Assembly: GCA_964463375.1 (NCBI GenBank)
Contig: CAYXBQ010000004.1
Location: 62,001-126,000, forward strand
Length of the DNA: 64,000 nt
Direction of reading: 5' to 3'
Origin: UMGS1696 sp964463375
GTDB lineage: Bacteria > Bacillota > Clostridia > Oscillospirales > CAG-272
Positions 25,465 through 33,939 of this stretch are shown piece after piece (within the stretch, counting starts at the first letter, position 1; every line of letters starts with the position of its first letter). Both the position numbers and the translations under genes were made by a program. A model generated the notes under the pieces. It saw only the letters and a program-made list of their open reading frames with translations, was not told where the DNA came from and did no database searches.

Positions 25465-25612
25465 AGAGGAAACCTGTAGGGGTAACATCCTACGGTTGCC
25501 GACAACAAATGGATACACGCATCAGTGAAGAGTTTGCGGCTCTAGCACTGACAGTGAGCCAGATCTGTGGTGGCATCCAAACGTAGTTTGGTGAACAGTC
25601 GGCTCACTTTTT
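25465..25612 (+). ncRNA. Stand-alone structured RNA, copy 1 of a two-member family
   Basis: About 148 nt from the predicted start to the T-run. The 5' hairpin is AACC-U-GUAGG / CCUAC-GGUU (25471-25497) with an 8-base loop. A middle hairpin pairs CAGTG/CACTG and AGAG/CTCT (about 25522-25550). The 3' terminator has three stacked layers: AGTGAGCC/GGCTCACT, CTGT/ACAG, CCAAAC/GTTTGG. The segments AAACCTGT and CATCCTACGGTTGCCG recur almost unchanged in copy 2 at 48187-48219. No open frame with a ribosome site lies in it, and the next gene (serA) is on the other strand. Not matched by eye to 6S, SRP, RNase P, tmRNA or the common riboswitches. Confidence 0.75.
25553..25612 (+). terminator. Terminator hairpin of RNA copy 1
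   Basis: AGTGAGCC (25553-25560) / GGCTCACT (25601-25608), followed by T-rich tail to 25612; apical CCAAAC / GTTTGG. Confidence 0.85.
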
Positions 25613-25642
25613 CTTTGTACCCCGGTTGTGAAAACATAACAT

Positions 25643-25681
25643 AAAAGAGATACCGCAGCTTTGCCCACGGTATCTCTTTTG
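25643..25681. terminator. Bidirectional terminator between RNA copy 1 and serA
   Basis: AAAAGAGATACCG / CGGTATCTCTTTT, perfect 13-bp arms. Mainly the serA terminator, but it also backs up the RNA terminator. Confidence 0.88.
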
Positions 25682-25696
25682 TTTATGCAAATCGTA

Positions 25697-26875
25697 TTAG
25701 CCGATCTTGTGTACCCGGATGATCCCATCCATGCTCTGGATGTTGCCCATGGTGGCCTCGGTGATCTCAGAGAGAACGTCTACCAGCGTCACGGCATAGT
25801 CGCCCTTGGAGCGGCTGACCATGTTTTCGATGTTGATGCTGTTGTCTGCCAGGGTGGAGGAAATGTGGGAGATCATATTGGGGATGTTCCGGTGCAGGAT
25901 CACCAGACGGGTGCCGTCGCTGTGGGGCATTTCCACGGACGGGAAGTTCACGCTGTTCTTGATGTTCCCTTCTTCCAGATAGGCAACCAGCTCACGAGCG
26001 GCCATAACGGCACAGTTGTCCTCGGATTCTTCGGTGGATGCACCCAGATGGGGGATGGCGATCACGCCTTCCATACCGGCGGTGCGTGCGTTCGGGAAGT
26101 CGGTCACATACTTGCGTACCTTGCCGGACTTCAGTGCTTCTTCCAGGTCATCGTCGTTGACCAGAGCATCTCTGGCAAAGTTCAGGATCACCACGCCGTC
26201 CTTCATCATGGCGATGGTCTCCTTGTTGATCATATGCTTGGTGCCCACCTTGGGATCGGCATTGTCGATCAGGGGCGTGTGCAGGGAGATGAAGTCAGAC
26301 TTGGCAAAGATCTCTTCTCTGGTGTCTGCCTTATGCACAGAGCGGGACAGCTTCCATGCTGCGTCTACAGACAGGAAGGGGTCGCAGCCCAGCACGTTCA
26401 TGCCCAGGGAAACGGCAGTGTTGGCAAGGGGACCACCGATGGCACCCAGACCAATGATACCCAGCGTCTTTCCGGCCACTTCGGAACCGGCAAATTTAGA
26501 CTTTTCCTTTTCCACCCGCTTGGCGATGGTCTCGTCGTCGGCGTTGGCTTTCACCCATTCGATACCGCCCACTACGTCCCGGCAGGCCAGCAGCATACCG
26601 CACAGCACCAGCTCCTTTACGCCGTTGGCATTGGCACCGGGGGTGTTGAACACCACGATACCGGCCTCTGCGCACTTATCCAGCGGGATGTTGTTGACAC
26701 CGGCACCGGCTCTGGCAATGGCCTTCAGGTTGGAACCAAATTCCATATCGTGCATGGCAGCAGAACGCACCATGATGGCATCCGGATTTTCGACGGATTC
26801 GCCCACGCTGTACACGGAGCCGAAAATGTCCGTACCGCACTTGGCGATCTTATTCAGCAGTTGAATTTTTTTCAT
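25697..26875 (-). CDS. serA: D-3-phosphoglycerate dehydrogenase with ACT domain
   Basis: 392 residues. Oxidises 3-phosphoglycerate to 3-phosphohydroxypyruvate with NAD, the first step of serine synthesis. The NAD fold reads TLGIIGLGAIGGPLANTA; the substrate loop is ARAGAGVNNIP; the catalytic His lies in IPHLGASTEESEDN. A C-terminal ACT-like domain (about 320-392, VILHRNIPNMISHISSTLADNSINIENMVSRSKGD in pieces) probably binds serine for feedback control. Second gene of a serC-serA operon, 27 bp after serC. Its ribosome site is weak (GAGAT), so coupling to serC is likely. Confidence 0.95.
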   Translation of the reverse strand: MKKIQLLNKIAKCGTDIFGSVYSVGESVENPDAIMVRSAAMHDMEFGSNLKAIARAGAGVNNIPLDKCAEAGIVVFNTPGANANGVKELVLCGMLLACRDVVGGIEWVKANADDETIAKRVEKEKSKFAGSEVAGKTLGIIGLGAIGGPLANTAVSLGMNVLGCDPFLSVDAAWKLSRSVHKADTREEIFAKSDFISLHTPLIDNADPKVGTKHMINKETIAMMKDGVVILNFARDALVNDDDLEEALKSGKVRKYVTDFPNARTAGMEGVIAIPHLGASTEESEDNCAVMAARELVAYLEEGNIKNSVNFPSVEMPHSDGTRLVILHRNIPNMISHISSTLADNSINIENMVSRSKGDYAVTLVDVLSEITEATMGNIQSMDGIIRVHKIG

Positions 26876-26902
26876 GATGTATATCTCGATTCTGTATATA
26901 TC

Positions 26903-27985
26903 TTACTTCTGGTTTTCTTCCGCAAACTTCTTCATGAAGGCGATCAGGGCTTCGATGCCTTCCTTGGGCATAGCGTTGTAGATGGAGGCTCTCATACCAC
27001 CCACGGAGCGGTGACCCTTCAGGTTCACAAGACCTGCCTTTTCTGCCTCCTTGGGGAACTTCTTATCCAGCTCTTCGTTGCCGGTCACAAAGGTCACGTT
27101 CATCATAGAACGGAATTCCTTCTTGACAGGGGCGATGTAGTAGTCCTGGGAATCCAGATAGTCGTACAGCAGTGCAGCCTTTTCCTTGTTCATCTTTTCC
27201 ATGGTGGTCAGACCGCCGATGGACAGCAGCCATTCGTATACCAGACCAGCCATGTAGATGGAGTAGCACGGCGGCGTGTTGTACATAGAATCGTTGTCGG
27301 CCATGAGCTTCCAGTCCAGCATAGAGGGGGTTTCCGGTCTTGCATTGCCCAGCAGATCCTCACGCACGATGACCACGGTCAGACCGGCGGGTGCCATATT
27401 CTTCTGGGCACCGGCATAGATCACGGCAAACTTGGACACGTCTACAGGCTCGGACAGGATGCAGGAGGACATATCGGCCACCAGCGGCACGTCCCCGGTA
27501 TCCGGCACTGCGGGATACTTGGTACCGTAAATGGTGTTGTTATAGCAAACGTGTACGTAATCCGCATCGGGACGAACCATATCGGGGGTGATCTTCGGGA
27601 TCACGGTGAAGTTTTCTTCCTTGGAGGAAGCAATAGCCTTAGCGTCCCCGTACTTCTGGGCTTCCTTATAGGCCTTGGTGGAGAACTGACCGGACAGCAC
27701 ATAGTCTGCCTTACCGGTCTTCATCAGGTTCAGAGGAACGGCGGCAAACTGTGTAGAGGCACCACCCTGCAAGAACAGGATCTTGTAGTTATCCGGCACG
27801 TTCATCAGCTTCCGCAGATCTGCCTCGGCCTTCTGGATGATGGCTTCGTAGGCGGGAGAGCGGTGGCTCATTTCCATAACGGACATACCAGCGTCCCCAT
27901 AGTTCACCAGCTCAGCGGCGGCTTTCTCCAGCACAGGCAGGGGAAGCATGGAAGGACCTGCGGAAAAGTTATAAACTCTATTCAT
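26903..27985 (-). CDS. serC: Phosphoserine aminotransferase
   Basis: 360 residues, normal length. PLP enzyme converting 3-phosphohydroxypyruvate and glutamate to phosphoserine. Characteristic segments: NRVYNFSAGPSMLPLPVLEK, MSVMEMSHRSPAY, LFLQGGASTQFAAVPLNLM, the PLP lysine in YAGAQKNMAPAG, and GHRSVGGMRASIYNAM. The start follows GAGGTAAC. First gene of the serC-serA operon, driven by a consensus promoter at 28057-28085. No serB-type phosphatase is in the window; an IMPase-type or other hydrolase would be needed. Confidence 0.97.
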   Translation of the reverse strand: MNRVYNFSAGPSMLPLPVLEKAAAELVNYGDAGMSVMEMSHRSPAYEAIIQKAEADLRKLMNVPDNYKILFLQGGASTQFAAVPLNLMKTGKADYVLSGQFSTKAYKEAQKYGDAKAIASSKEENFTVIPKITPDMVRPDADYVHVCYNNTIYGTKYPAVPDTGDVPLVADMSSCILSEPVDVSKFAVIYAGAQKNMAPAGLTVVIVREDLLGNARPETPSMLDWKLMADNDSMYNTPPCYSIYMAGLVYEWLLSIGGLTTMEKMNKEKAALLYDYLDSQDYYIAPVKKEFRSMMNVTFVTGNEELDKKFPKEAEKAGLVNLKGHRSVGGMRASIYNAMPKEGIEALIAFMKKFAEENQK

Positions 27986-28056
27986 ATGTTACCTCATTTC
28001 TGCCGGATGGCCGGCAAATACAGTGTTACAGAATGCATTTGGGAATACATACCATC

Positions 28057-28085
28057 ATTATACAGCACCATGGGGCATTTGTCAA
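28057..28085 (-). promoter_or_regulatory. Consensus sigma-A promoter of serC-serA
   Basis: Minus strand TTGACA (28080-28085), 17-bp spacer, TATAAT (28057-28062). A perfect 12-bp palindrome TTACAGCTGTAA (28109-28120) lies 24 bp upstream of the -35. Confidence 0.88.
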
Positions 28086-28441
28086 TGGAATTTTCATAAA
28101 AAATGCCGTTACAGCTGTAAAAAAATCACCGTGGCCGGGCAGGGGAAAGAGCATGGAAAAGACTGAGAAAAGCATGGGTCTGCGGCGCCGTTTGCCGTAG
28201 AGAGCCGGTACATGGAAAATGCATACACATGCAATCATGCAAAACGCCCGGTTTTTGGGGACGGAAGCGGTGCAACTCCGGTGAATACTTCCATTGACAA
28301 TCCGGGGATTTTACCATATAATTATAGTAAGTCTGATTTTCCATGGCTCCTGCGAGATATCGGAGCTCTGGAGGCAGCCACGTAAAATGCATAACACGGC
28401 CGTATTTGCCGTATATTTATAGAAGGATGAGGTTTGATACC
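28086..28441. other. Divergent region between serC and the aspartate kinase gene
   Basis: Holds the palindrome TTACAGCTGTAA (28109-28120), the aspartate kinase promoter (28294-28322) and its leader of about 113 bases, which can fold a hairpin around GGCTCC / GGAGC. No gene seen, and the leader is too short for a lysine riboswitch. Confidence 0.5.
28294..28322 (+). promoter_or_regulatory. Consensus sigma-A promoter of the aspartate kinase gene
   Basis: TTGACA (28294-28299), 17-bp spacer, TATAAT (28317-28322). Confidence 0.9.
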
Positions 28442-29791
28442 GTGGAAATACAGATCCCCCAGGCCGCTGCGTCGGCACAGATCAAAGTCGTAAAGTTCGG
28501 TGGGAGCTCCTTAGCCGATGCCCAGCAGTTTGAAAAAGTGAAGAGCATCATCACCGCTGAGGAGAGCCGCCGGTTCGTAGTTCCCTCTGCACCGGGCAAA
28601 CGGTTCAGCGGCGACACCAAGGTCACCGATATGCTGTACGAATGCTACAACGTATCCGCCCGTGGCGAGGACATCACCGACATCTTCGGTCAGGTAAAGG
28701 CGCGCTATGACCAGATCATTGCCGGACTGGGTCTGGAGCTGGATCTGACAGAGGAATACACCTATATCGAGTGGGCCATCGGCCACCATGCCGGCCGGGA
28801 TTATGCTGCCAGCCGAGGCGAATACCTGAACGGGATCATTTTGGCCACATACCTGGGCTATGATTTCATCGATCCGGCACCCTATATCCGCTTTGCCGAC
28901 AACGGCACCTTTGACGCAGAGACCACCCACAACCTGCTGTCTGCTGTTCTCAAGGAGCACAAAAACGGCGTGGTGCCCGGCTTCTACGGCTCTATGCCCA
29001 ACGGCACCATCCGCACCTTCTCCCGGGGCGGCTCCGACATCACCGGCTCCATCGTGGCAAGAGCGGTGGGTGCAGACATCTACGAAAACTGGACGGACGT
29101 GAACGGCTTCCTGATGGCCGACCCCCGTATCATTGAAGATCCCAAGCCCATCGAGGTCATCACCTACAGAGAGCTGCGGGAGCTGTCCTACATGGGTGCC
29201 AGCGTGCTCCATGAGGAAGCCATCTTCCCGGTGCGCTTTGCCGGGATCCCGGTGAATATCCGCAACACCAACAACCCCACTGCCCCCGGCACTATGATCG
29301 TATCCACCACGGACAAATACGACAATACGTCCATCATCACCGGTGTGGCGGGAAAGAAGGGCTTCTCTGTGCTGACCATCGAGAAGGCCATGATGAATGC
29401 GGAACGTGGCTTTGGCAGAAAGGTCCTGGAGGCCATCGAGAACGAAGGCATGTCCTTTGAGCATCTGCCCTCCGGCATCGACACCATGAGCGTGGTTTTG
29501 AACACCGCTGAGCTGGAGCACTGCCGGGAGCGGATCATCAACCGGATCTGCTCGCTGGTGGAGCCGGACTCTATCTCCGTAGACGACGGTATGGCACTGG
29601 TGGCCGTAGTGGGTCGGGCTATGGTCATGGCAAAGGGCACGGCAGCACGGGTATGCAACGCCTGCGCCAATGCCGGTGTAAACATCCGCATGATCGACCA
29701 GGGTTCGTCGGAGCTGAATATCATCATCGGTGTCATGGAAGAGGATTTCGAAAAGGCTCTGTCCGCCGTCTACCATGCATTCGTAAAATAA
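28442..29791 (+). CDS. Aspartate kinase (monofunctional, with ACT domains)
   Basis: 449 residues from a GTG start chosen because AAGGATGAGG sits 9 bases before it; the ATG five codons upstream has its purine run too close. Phosphorylates aspartate at the head of the lysine/threonine/methionine pathway. Motifs: IKVVKFGGSSLADAQQF, GRDYAASRGEYLNG, FSRGGSDITGSIVARAV, and the C-terminal ACT pair around 300-449 (GFSVLTIEKAMMN, MALVAVVGRAMV, INIRMIDQGSSELNIIIGV in pieces). No homoserine dehydrogenase is fused. The ACT domains imply allosteric control by an amino acid. Single gene, ended by a terminator. Confidence 0.95.
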   Translation: MEIQIPQAAASAQIKVVKFGGSSLADAQQFEKVKSIITAEESRRFVVPSAPGKRFSGDTKVTDMLYECYNVSARGEDITDIFGQVKARYDQIIAGLGLELDLTEEYTYIEWAIGHHAGRDYAASRGEYLNGIILATYLGYDFIDPAPYIRFADNGTFDAETTHNLLSAVLKEHKNGVVPGFYGSMPNGTIRTFSRGGSDITGSIVARAVGADIYENWTDVNGFLMADPRIIEDPKPIEVITYRELRELSYMGASVLHEEAIFPVRFAGIPVNIRNTNNPTAPGTMIVSTTDKYDNTSIITGVAGKKGFSVLTIEKAMMNAERGFGRKVLEAIENEGMSFEHLPSGIDTMSVVLNTAELEHCRERIINRICSLVEPDSISVDDGMALVAVVGRAMVMAKGTAARVCNACANAGVNIRMIDQGSSELNIIIGVMEEDFEKALSAVYHAFVK

Positions 29792-29802
29792 TAGGCAACA
29801 AG

Positions 29803-29836
29803 AAAAGCGGCGGGCCAGGAAAGCTCACCGCTTTTT
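29803..29836. terminator. Bidirectional terminator
   Basis: AAAAGCGG / CCGCTTTT with T-run, between convergent aspartate kinase and HIT genes. Confidence 0.8.
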
Positions 29837-29842
29837 GCTTTC

Positions 29843-30190
29843 TTATTTCTCCGGGAACACGTGCAAAGGCAGCTCCGTACCGCCGATGATATGAAAATGC
29901 AGGTGCTGTACGCTCTGTCCGGCATCCGGGCCGCAGTTGGAGATCAGTCTGTAGCCGTTCTTTACACCGGCCATCTTGGCGATCTGGGGGATCTTCTCAA
30001 AGATCTTTGCCACCACGGCGCTGTTTGTCTCGTTCACTTCATCCATGGAAGCGATGTGACACTTGGGGATCACCAGCACATGTACCGGTGCCTCCGGGGA
30101 AATGTCGTGGAACGCCAGCATGGTCTCGTCCTCATATACCTTCTTCGAGGGGATCTCCCCGGCGATGATCTTACAGAATAAGCAATCCAT
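29843..30190 (-). CDS. HIT-family (HinT-like) nucleotide hydrolase
   Basis: 115 residues, the usual length for HinT. Opening DCLFCKIIAGEIPSKKVYE and the histidine triad QHLHFHIIGG are diagnostic. HinT proteins hydrolyse purine nucleoside phosphoramidates and release AMP from adenylated lysines. The start follows AAAAGGAGT. The promoter overlaps the ribosome site of the divergent amidohydrolase gene. Both Cys residues of the N-terminal pair are within CLFC, a possible zinc site when combined with other ligands. Confidence 0.95.
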   Translation of the reverse strand: MDCLFCKIIAGEIPSKKVYEDETMLAFHDISPEAPVHVLVIPKCHIASMDEVNETNSAVVAKIFEKIPQIAKMAGVKNGYRLISNCGPDAGQSVQHLHFHIIGGTELPLHVFPEK

Positions 30191-30280
30191 TATAGTAACA
30201 CTCCTTTTTTGGAATACACTTTTGGAAGTGCAGACCGTATCGATATTTCGTGCGGAAATACGCCGCTGCGCTTCTCTACC

Positions 30281-30309
30281 ATTCTACCACATCTTACAGA
30301 AAAAATCAA
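30281..30309 (-). promoter_or_regulatory. Sigma-A promoter of the HIT gene
   Basis: Minus strand TTGATT (30304-30309), 17-bp spacer, TAGAAT (30281-30286). The -35 is only 11 bp before the divergent start codon. Confidence 0.7.
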
Positions 30310-30320
30310 GGGAAAACCAT

Positions 30321-31154
30321 ATGAAAGTATTTGATATCCACACCCACACCTACCCCGAAAAGATCTCCGAAAAGGCCGTTTGCAGCCTGAACGCCTTCTA
30401 CAACTTTGTCTGCGAGGGCAAGGGGACCTATGCCGATATGGAAAGCCAGGCAAAGGACAACCATGTCCATGGGTTCCTGCTCTTCTCCGTGGCCACCAAT
30501 GCCCACCAGGTGCCCAAGGTCAACGACAGCATTGCGGCACTGGCCAAGCATTCCCGGGAGCAGGGATACCTGACCGTTGGCTTTGCCGGGATGCACCAGG
30601 ACTACGAGGACTTCGAAGGGGAAGTGAATCGTGCCATCGACATGGGGCTGGCGGGGATCAAGATCCATCCGGACATCCAAGGGGTGGACATCGACGATCC
30701 CCGGTTGTTCCGGCTGTACGAGATCATGGAAGGCCGGATCCCGCTGTACCTGCACATGGGTGACGACCGTCCCCAGTATCGGTTCTCGGAGCCGAAAAAG
30801 CTGGCACACGCCCTGTCCTGCTTCCCCAAGCTGGAGGTCGTAGCGGCACATCTGGGGGGCTACAAAGCCTCCGAGGAAGCCATCGAATATCTGGCAGGCA
30901 ACGAGCGGGTGTGGTACGACACCTCCAGTGCCCTGTGGTACCTGACACCGGAGAGAGCCGGCGAGATCATTCGAGCACTGGATCCCGCCAAGGTCATGTT
31001 TGGCACGGACTATCCGGTGAAGAATCCGGCAGGGGAGCTACAGCGATTCTTTGCCATCCCCGGACTGAGCGACAAGGAGCAGGAGGATATTCTCTGGAAC
31101 AACGCCATCCATTTTCTGCACTTAGAAGAAGCAGCAAAGGCACTGGGGGTATGA
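30321..31154 (+). CDS. Amidohydrolase-family metal-dependent hydrolase
   Basis: 277 residues; TIM-barrel amidohydrolase (amidohydro_2 type, related to ACMS decarboxylase and uncharacterised hydrolases). Metal ligands are in FDIHTHTYPEK (H7, H9), IKIHPDIQGVD, LHMGDD, AAHLGG and MFGTDYPVKNP. The start is the ATG after AAGGGAAA. The next gene begins at its stop (ATGA overlap), so they form an operon. Substrate unknown; pairing with a methyltransferase hints at small-molecule or glycan modification, but that is speculative. Confidence 0.82.
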   Translation: MKVFDIHTHTYPEKISEKAVCSLNAFYNFVCEGKGTYADMESQAKDNHVHGFLLFSVATNAHQVPKVNDSIAALAKHSREQGYLTVGFAGMHQDYEDFEGEVNRAIDMGLAGIKIHPDIQGVDIDDPRLFRLYEIMEGRIPLYLHMGDDRPQYRFSEPKKLAHALSCFPKLEVVAAHLGGYKASEEAIEYLAGNERVWYDTSSALWYLTPERAGEIIRALDPAKVMFGTDYPVKNPAGELQRFFAIPGLSDKEQEDILWNNAIHFLHLEEAAKALGV

Positions 31155-32290
31155 TGACGTATTTGAATATGCCCACCGAACCTACTGAAAAAAACTTTGG
31201 TGGGTCAGATTGCGCCACGGGTCAGATGCAGAATATACCCACGCTGTGGGACAAACTTGCCACGGAAACTCGTCCCATCTTCCTGTACGGCACCGGCAAT
31301 GGGGGGGACAAAATTTTGGACGTATGTGCCGCACGCAACATTCCCGTCACCGGGGTGTTTGCCTCCGATGGATTTGTGCGCAGCCGCAGCTTTCGGGATA
31401 TGCCGGTGCGTGGCTATGGCGATGTGGTAAGCGAATACGGCGAGGACATCGTGGTGCTGCTTGCCTTTGGCACCACGCTGCCAGAGGTAACCTCTTTTAT
31501 CGATCAGCTGGACAAGCGGCATACGCTGTACATTCCGGAGGTGCCGCTGTATGGTGGTGGACTATTCGACAGCACCATGTTCCGGGAAGTGGCAGAACCA
31601 TTGGCGAAGCTGCGGGAACGGCTGGCGGACGAGCATTCTCGACTGCTGCTTCACGATGCGGTGCTGTTTCGCCTGACGGGGGAAAAGCGATATTTGTCCC
31701 GCACCACCGAGCCGGAAGCCGATATTGCAGAACTGTATGGAGAAAAAAATATCCGCACGATGCTGGACGGTGGTGCCTTTCGGGGAGACAGTGCTGCGCT
31801 GTACGCCGGTGCGCTGCCCACGCTGACCACCATCCACGCCGCCGAAGCCGATGCCCGCACCTTCCGGCACCTTTCTGCCTATGCAGAGCATGAGACCCGG
31901 TGCCATGTGATCCCCCACCATGGTGCACTATGGGATACGGATGGGGAGCTAAGCTACACTTCCTCTGCCAGCCGTGGTTCCGGGAATGCCGGGCAGAATC
32001 ATCGTGCCAAGGTGGTGACCGTGCCGTCCATGACCATCGACACGCTTTGCCGGGACATGGACGTGGACCTGATCAAGCTGGACGTGGAAGGGGCAGAAGA
32101 AAAGGCACTGCAAGGGGCTGTGGAAACGCTGGCACGCTGTCGTCCTGCCATGGCGGTATCGCTGTACCATCGTACGGAGGATCTGTGGACGTTGCCTCTG
32201 TGGCTGCACCAGCGTCTGCCGGAGAAGAAGCTGTACCTGCGCCGGCCGGACTGCATACCCTTTTGGGATCTGACGTTATTTTTGGTGTGA
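31151..32290 (+). CDS. FkbM-family methyltransferase with N-terminal Rossmann-like domain
   Basis: 379 residues; the start overlaps the upstream stop by 4 bp (a second ATG follows at once and could be used). Residues 35-130 (FLYGTGNGGDKILDVCAARN, then VFASDGFVRSRSFRDMPV) form a nucleotide-binding-like domain seen in sugar-modifying proteins. Residues 190-379 carry the FkbM core: MLDGGAFRGDSAAL, then SMTIDTLCRDMDVDLIKLDVEGAE and ALQGAVETL, typical of SAM-dependent O-methylation of sugars or polyketides. Likely modifies a surface glycan. No glycosyltransferase lies nearby. Confidence 0.82.
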   Translation: MMTYLNMPTEPTEKNFGGSDCATGQMQNIPTLWDKLATETRPIFLYGTGNGGDKILDVCAARNIPVTGVFASDGFVRSRSFRDMPVRGYGDVVSEYGEDIVVLLAFGTTLPEVTSFIDQLDKRHTLYIPEVPLYGGGLFDSTMFREVAEPLAKLRERLADEHSRLLLHDAVLFRLTGEKRYLSRTTEPEADIAELYGEKNIRTMLDGGAFRGDSAALYAGALPTLTTIHAAEADARTFRHLSAYAEHETRCHVIPHHGALWDTDGELSYTSSASRGSGNAGQNHRAKVVTVPSMTIDTLCRDMDVDLIKLDVEGAEEKALQGAVETLARCRPAMAVSLYHRTEDLWTLPLWLHQRLPEKKLYLRRPDCIPFWDLTLFLV

Positions 32291-32351
32291 GTGGAGCTCT
32301 CACCGAAAGTGAAATACAAAAAATACATCACAATAGCAAAGGAGTACCCCT

Positions 32352-33788
32352 ATGGATTACTACCAAATGGAACAGCTGCAGCCCATCGGTCATGTTTTGC
32401 CGAAGTCGTCTTTGGAGATCCGTTCCTCCAAGATGGGGATCGGGTTTGAGAAGCTGGATCGCAATGTGTTCGATCCCGAAAAGGCCTACGATAAGCTGGC
32501 AAAGGTCGGCGTAAAGTGGGTGCGGATCCAGTCCGGGTGGCAGCGCACCGAGACCGTCAAGGGCATCTACGATTTCGCCTGGCTGGATGCGGTGGTGGAC
32601 AACCTGCTGGCCCGTGGGATGCAGCCCTGGATCTGCCTGTGCTACGGCAACGAGCTGTACAACGAGGAAGGCCGGGAGGTCTTTGGCTCCGTGGGCATCG
32701 CACCCATTTTCAACGATGAGCAGAAGACCGGCTGGGCAAACTACGTGAAAGCCACCGTCCGACACTTCGCCGGGCGCATCACCCACTGGGAGATCTGGAA
32801 CGAGCCGGACGGCCAGTGGTGCTGGAAGCATGGGGTCAATGCCACCGAATACGGTCGGTTCGCTGCCGATACCGCCGACGCCATCCGTGCCGTGTCCGAC
32901 GACGCTGTGATCATTGGCGGTGCGGTGTGCTTCCCCGGCAACCTGTTCTACATCGACGAAGCCATGGCAGCGGGGATGGCGGGCAAGATCGACGCCTTCT
33001 CCTTCCACGAATACACGCCGGACGAGAGCCAGCTGTTCGTGCATCTCCCGGCTCTGGCGGCACTGCTCCACCGGTACGATCCCAAGATCCGGATCATCCA
33101 GGGCGAATCCGGCTCTCAGTCCCGCAGTGATGGCAACGGTGCGCTCCGTGGTGGTGCCTGGACACCTCTGCGGCAAGCCAAGCAGTGTCTGCGCCATGGG
33201 GTTGCGGACCTTGCCACCAACGTGCTGTTCACCTCCTACTTCTCCTGCATGGACATGATCGAGGCACTCAACGGCAAGGTGGGGGACAAAAACTCCTACT
33301 TAGACTACGGCTACTTCGGCATCTTAGGGGCGGACTTCGACGAAAACGGCTATTCCTCCGGGGAATACACGCCCAAGCTGTCCTACTATGCCTACCAAAA
33401 TCTCTGCTCTCTCTTTGCGGAAGAGGTGGAGCCCTGTGACCTGCCCATCCTGCGGCAATGCCTGTACTCCCCCCGCCTGCTGGCAAATGACTATGCCGGT
33501 GCCTATCTGTCTCACGGGTTCCGCAAGCCCAATGGTTCTGTGGCACTGGCCTACTGGAATTCCACATCGCTTATGACCACCCAGTTCGAGGGAACCATCT
33601 CCTTTGCCGTGACCGCTGTGGAGGGCGAACCCCATCTGGTGGATCCCCTCTCCGGCATCGTGTATGATATCCCCGGTGGCCTGATCGAGAAAAAGGGCAC
33701 GGGGTATCTGGTGAAGAACATCCCCATCACGGACTATCCGCTGCTGCTGACCTTCGGCGACTTTGCGGACTATACGAAAAACGCATAA
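32352..33788 (+). CDS. Clan GH-A glycoside hydrolase (GH39-like)
   Basis: 478 residues, no signal peptide, so probably acts on imported oligosaccharides. The barrel shows VKWVRIQSGWQRTETVKGIYDF, the acid/base glutamate E151 in HWEIWNEPDG, SFHEYTPDE and the nucleophile E252 in RIIQGESGSQS. Spacing between the two glutamates is that of retaining clan GH-A enzymes; GH39 beta-xylosidases or related GH5/GH30-like enzymes are the nearest guesses. A C-terminal beta-sandwich (about 385-478) completes it. Start after AAAGGAGT. Monocistronic or loosely linked to the FkbM gene 62 bp upstream; ended by a strong terminator. Confidence 0.82.
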   Translation: MDYYQMEQLQPIGHVLPKSSLEIRSSKMGIGFEKLDRNVFDPEKAYDKLAKVGVKWVRIQSGWQRTETVKGIYDFAWLDAVVDNLLARGMQPWICLCYGNELYNEEGREVFGSVGIAPIFNDEQKTGWANYVKATVRHFAGRITHWEIWNEPDGQWCWKHGVNATEYGRFAADTADAIRAVSDDAVIIGGAVCFPGNLFYIDEAMAAGMAGKIDAFSFHEYTPDESQLFVHLPALAALLHRYDPKIRIIQGESGSQSRSDGNGALRGGAWTPLRQAKQCLRHGVADLATNVLFTSYFSCMDMIEALNGKVGDKNSYLDYGYFGILGADFDENGYSSGEYTPKLSYYAYQNLCSLFAEEVEPCDLPILRQCLYSPRLLANDYAGAYLSHGFRKPNGSVALAYWNSTSLMTTQFEGTISFAVTAVEGEPHLVDPLSGIVYDIPGGLIEKKGTGYLVKNIPITDYPLLLTFGDFADYTKNA

Positions 33789-33789
33789 C

Positions 33790-33853
33790 AAAACAGGATA
33801 TGTGCTACGCTGTATCGCCACCGATACAGTGCAGGACACATATCCTGTTTTTT
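33790..33853 (+). terminator. Long Rho-independent terminator
   Basis: AAAACAGGATATGTG / CACATATCCTGTTTT with an inner CTGTATCG / CGATACAG hairpin and six T. Confidence 0.9.
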
Positions 33854-33938
33854 AAGGCACCACCGCACAATTCTGATGGTACAGATGCAAGCAGCTGTGC
33901 CATCAAGGCGTTACCTATGGATTGTGCGGCGGTGCCTT
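33854..33938. repeat. 85-bp near-perfect palindromic element (MITE-like)
   Basis: Termini AAGGCACCACCGCACAAT and ATTGTGCGGCGGTGCCTT pair at 17 of 18 positions; inside, GATGGTACAG pairs with CTGTGCCATC with one wobble. It sits flush between the terminator at 33853 and the stop codon of the DHHW gene (33940). There is no T-run after either arm, so it is not a normal terminator. Size and terminal inverted repeats suit a miniature transposable element or REP-type repeat. Confidence 0.6.
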
Positions 33939-33939
33939 G

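Noticed and set aside
25661..28099. Very long open frame on the + strand (about 810 codons)
   Set aside because: It is the antisense shadow of serA and serC, which have full motif support; no ribosome site and biased composition.
28323..28441. Lysine riboswitch in the aspartate kinase leader
   Set aside because: The leader is about 113 bases and lacks the five-helix junction and conserved core of that riboswitch.
33854..33938. Terminator for the DHHW gene
   Set aside because: Neither arm is followed by a T-run on the minus strand.
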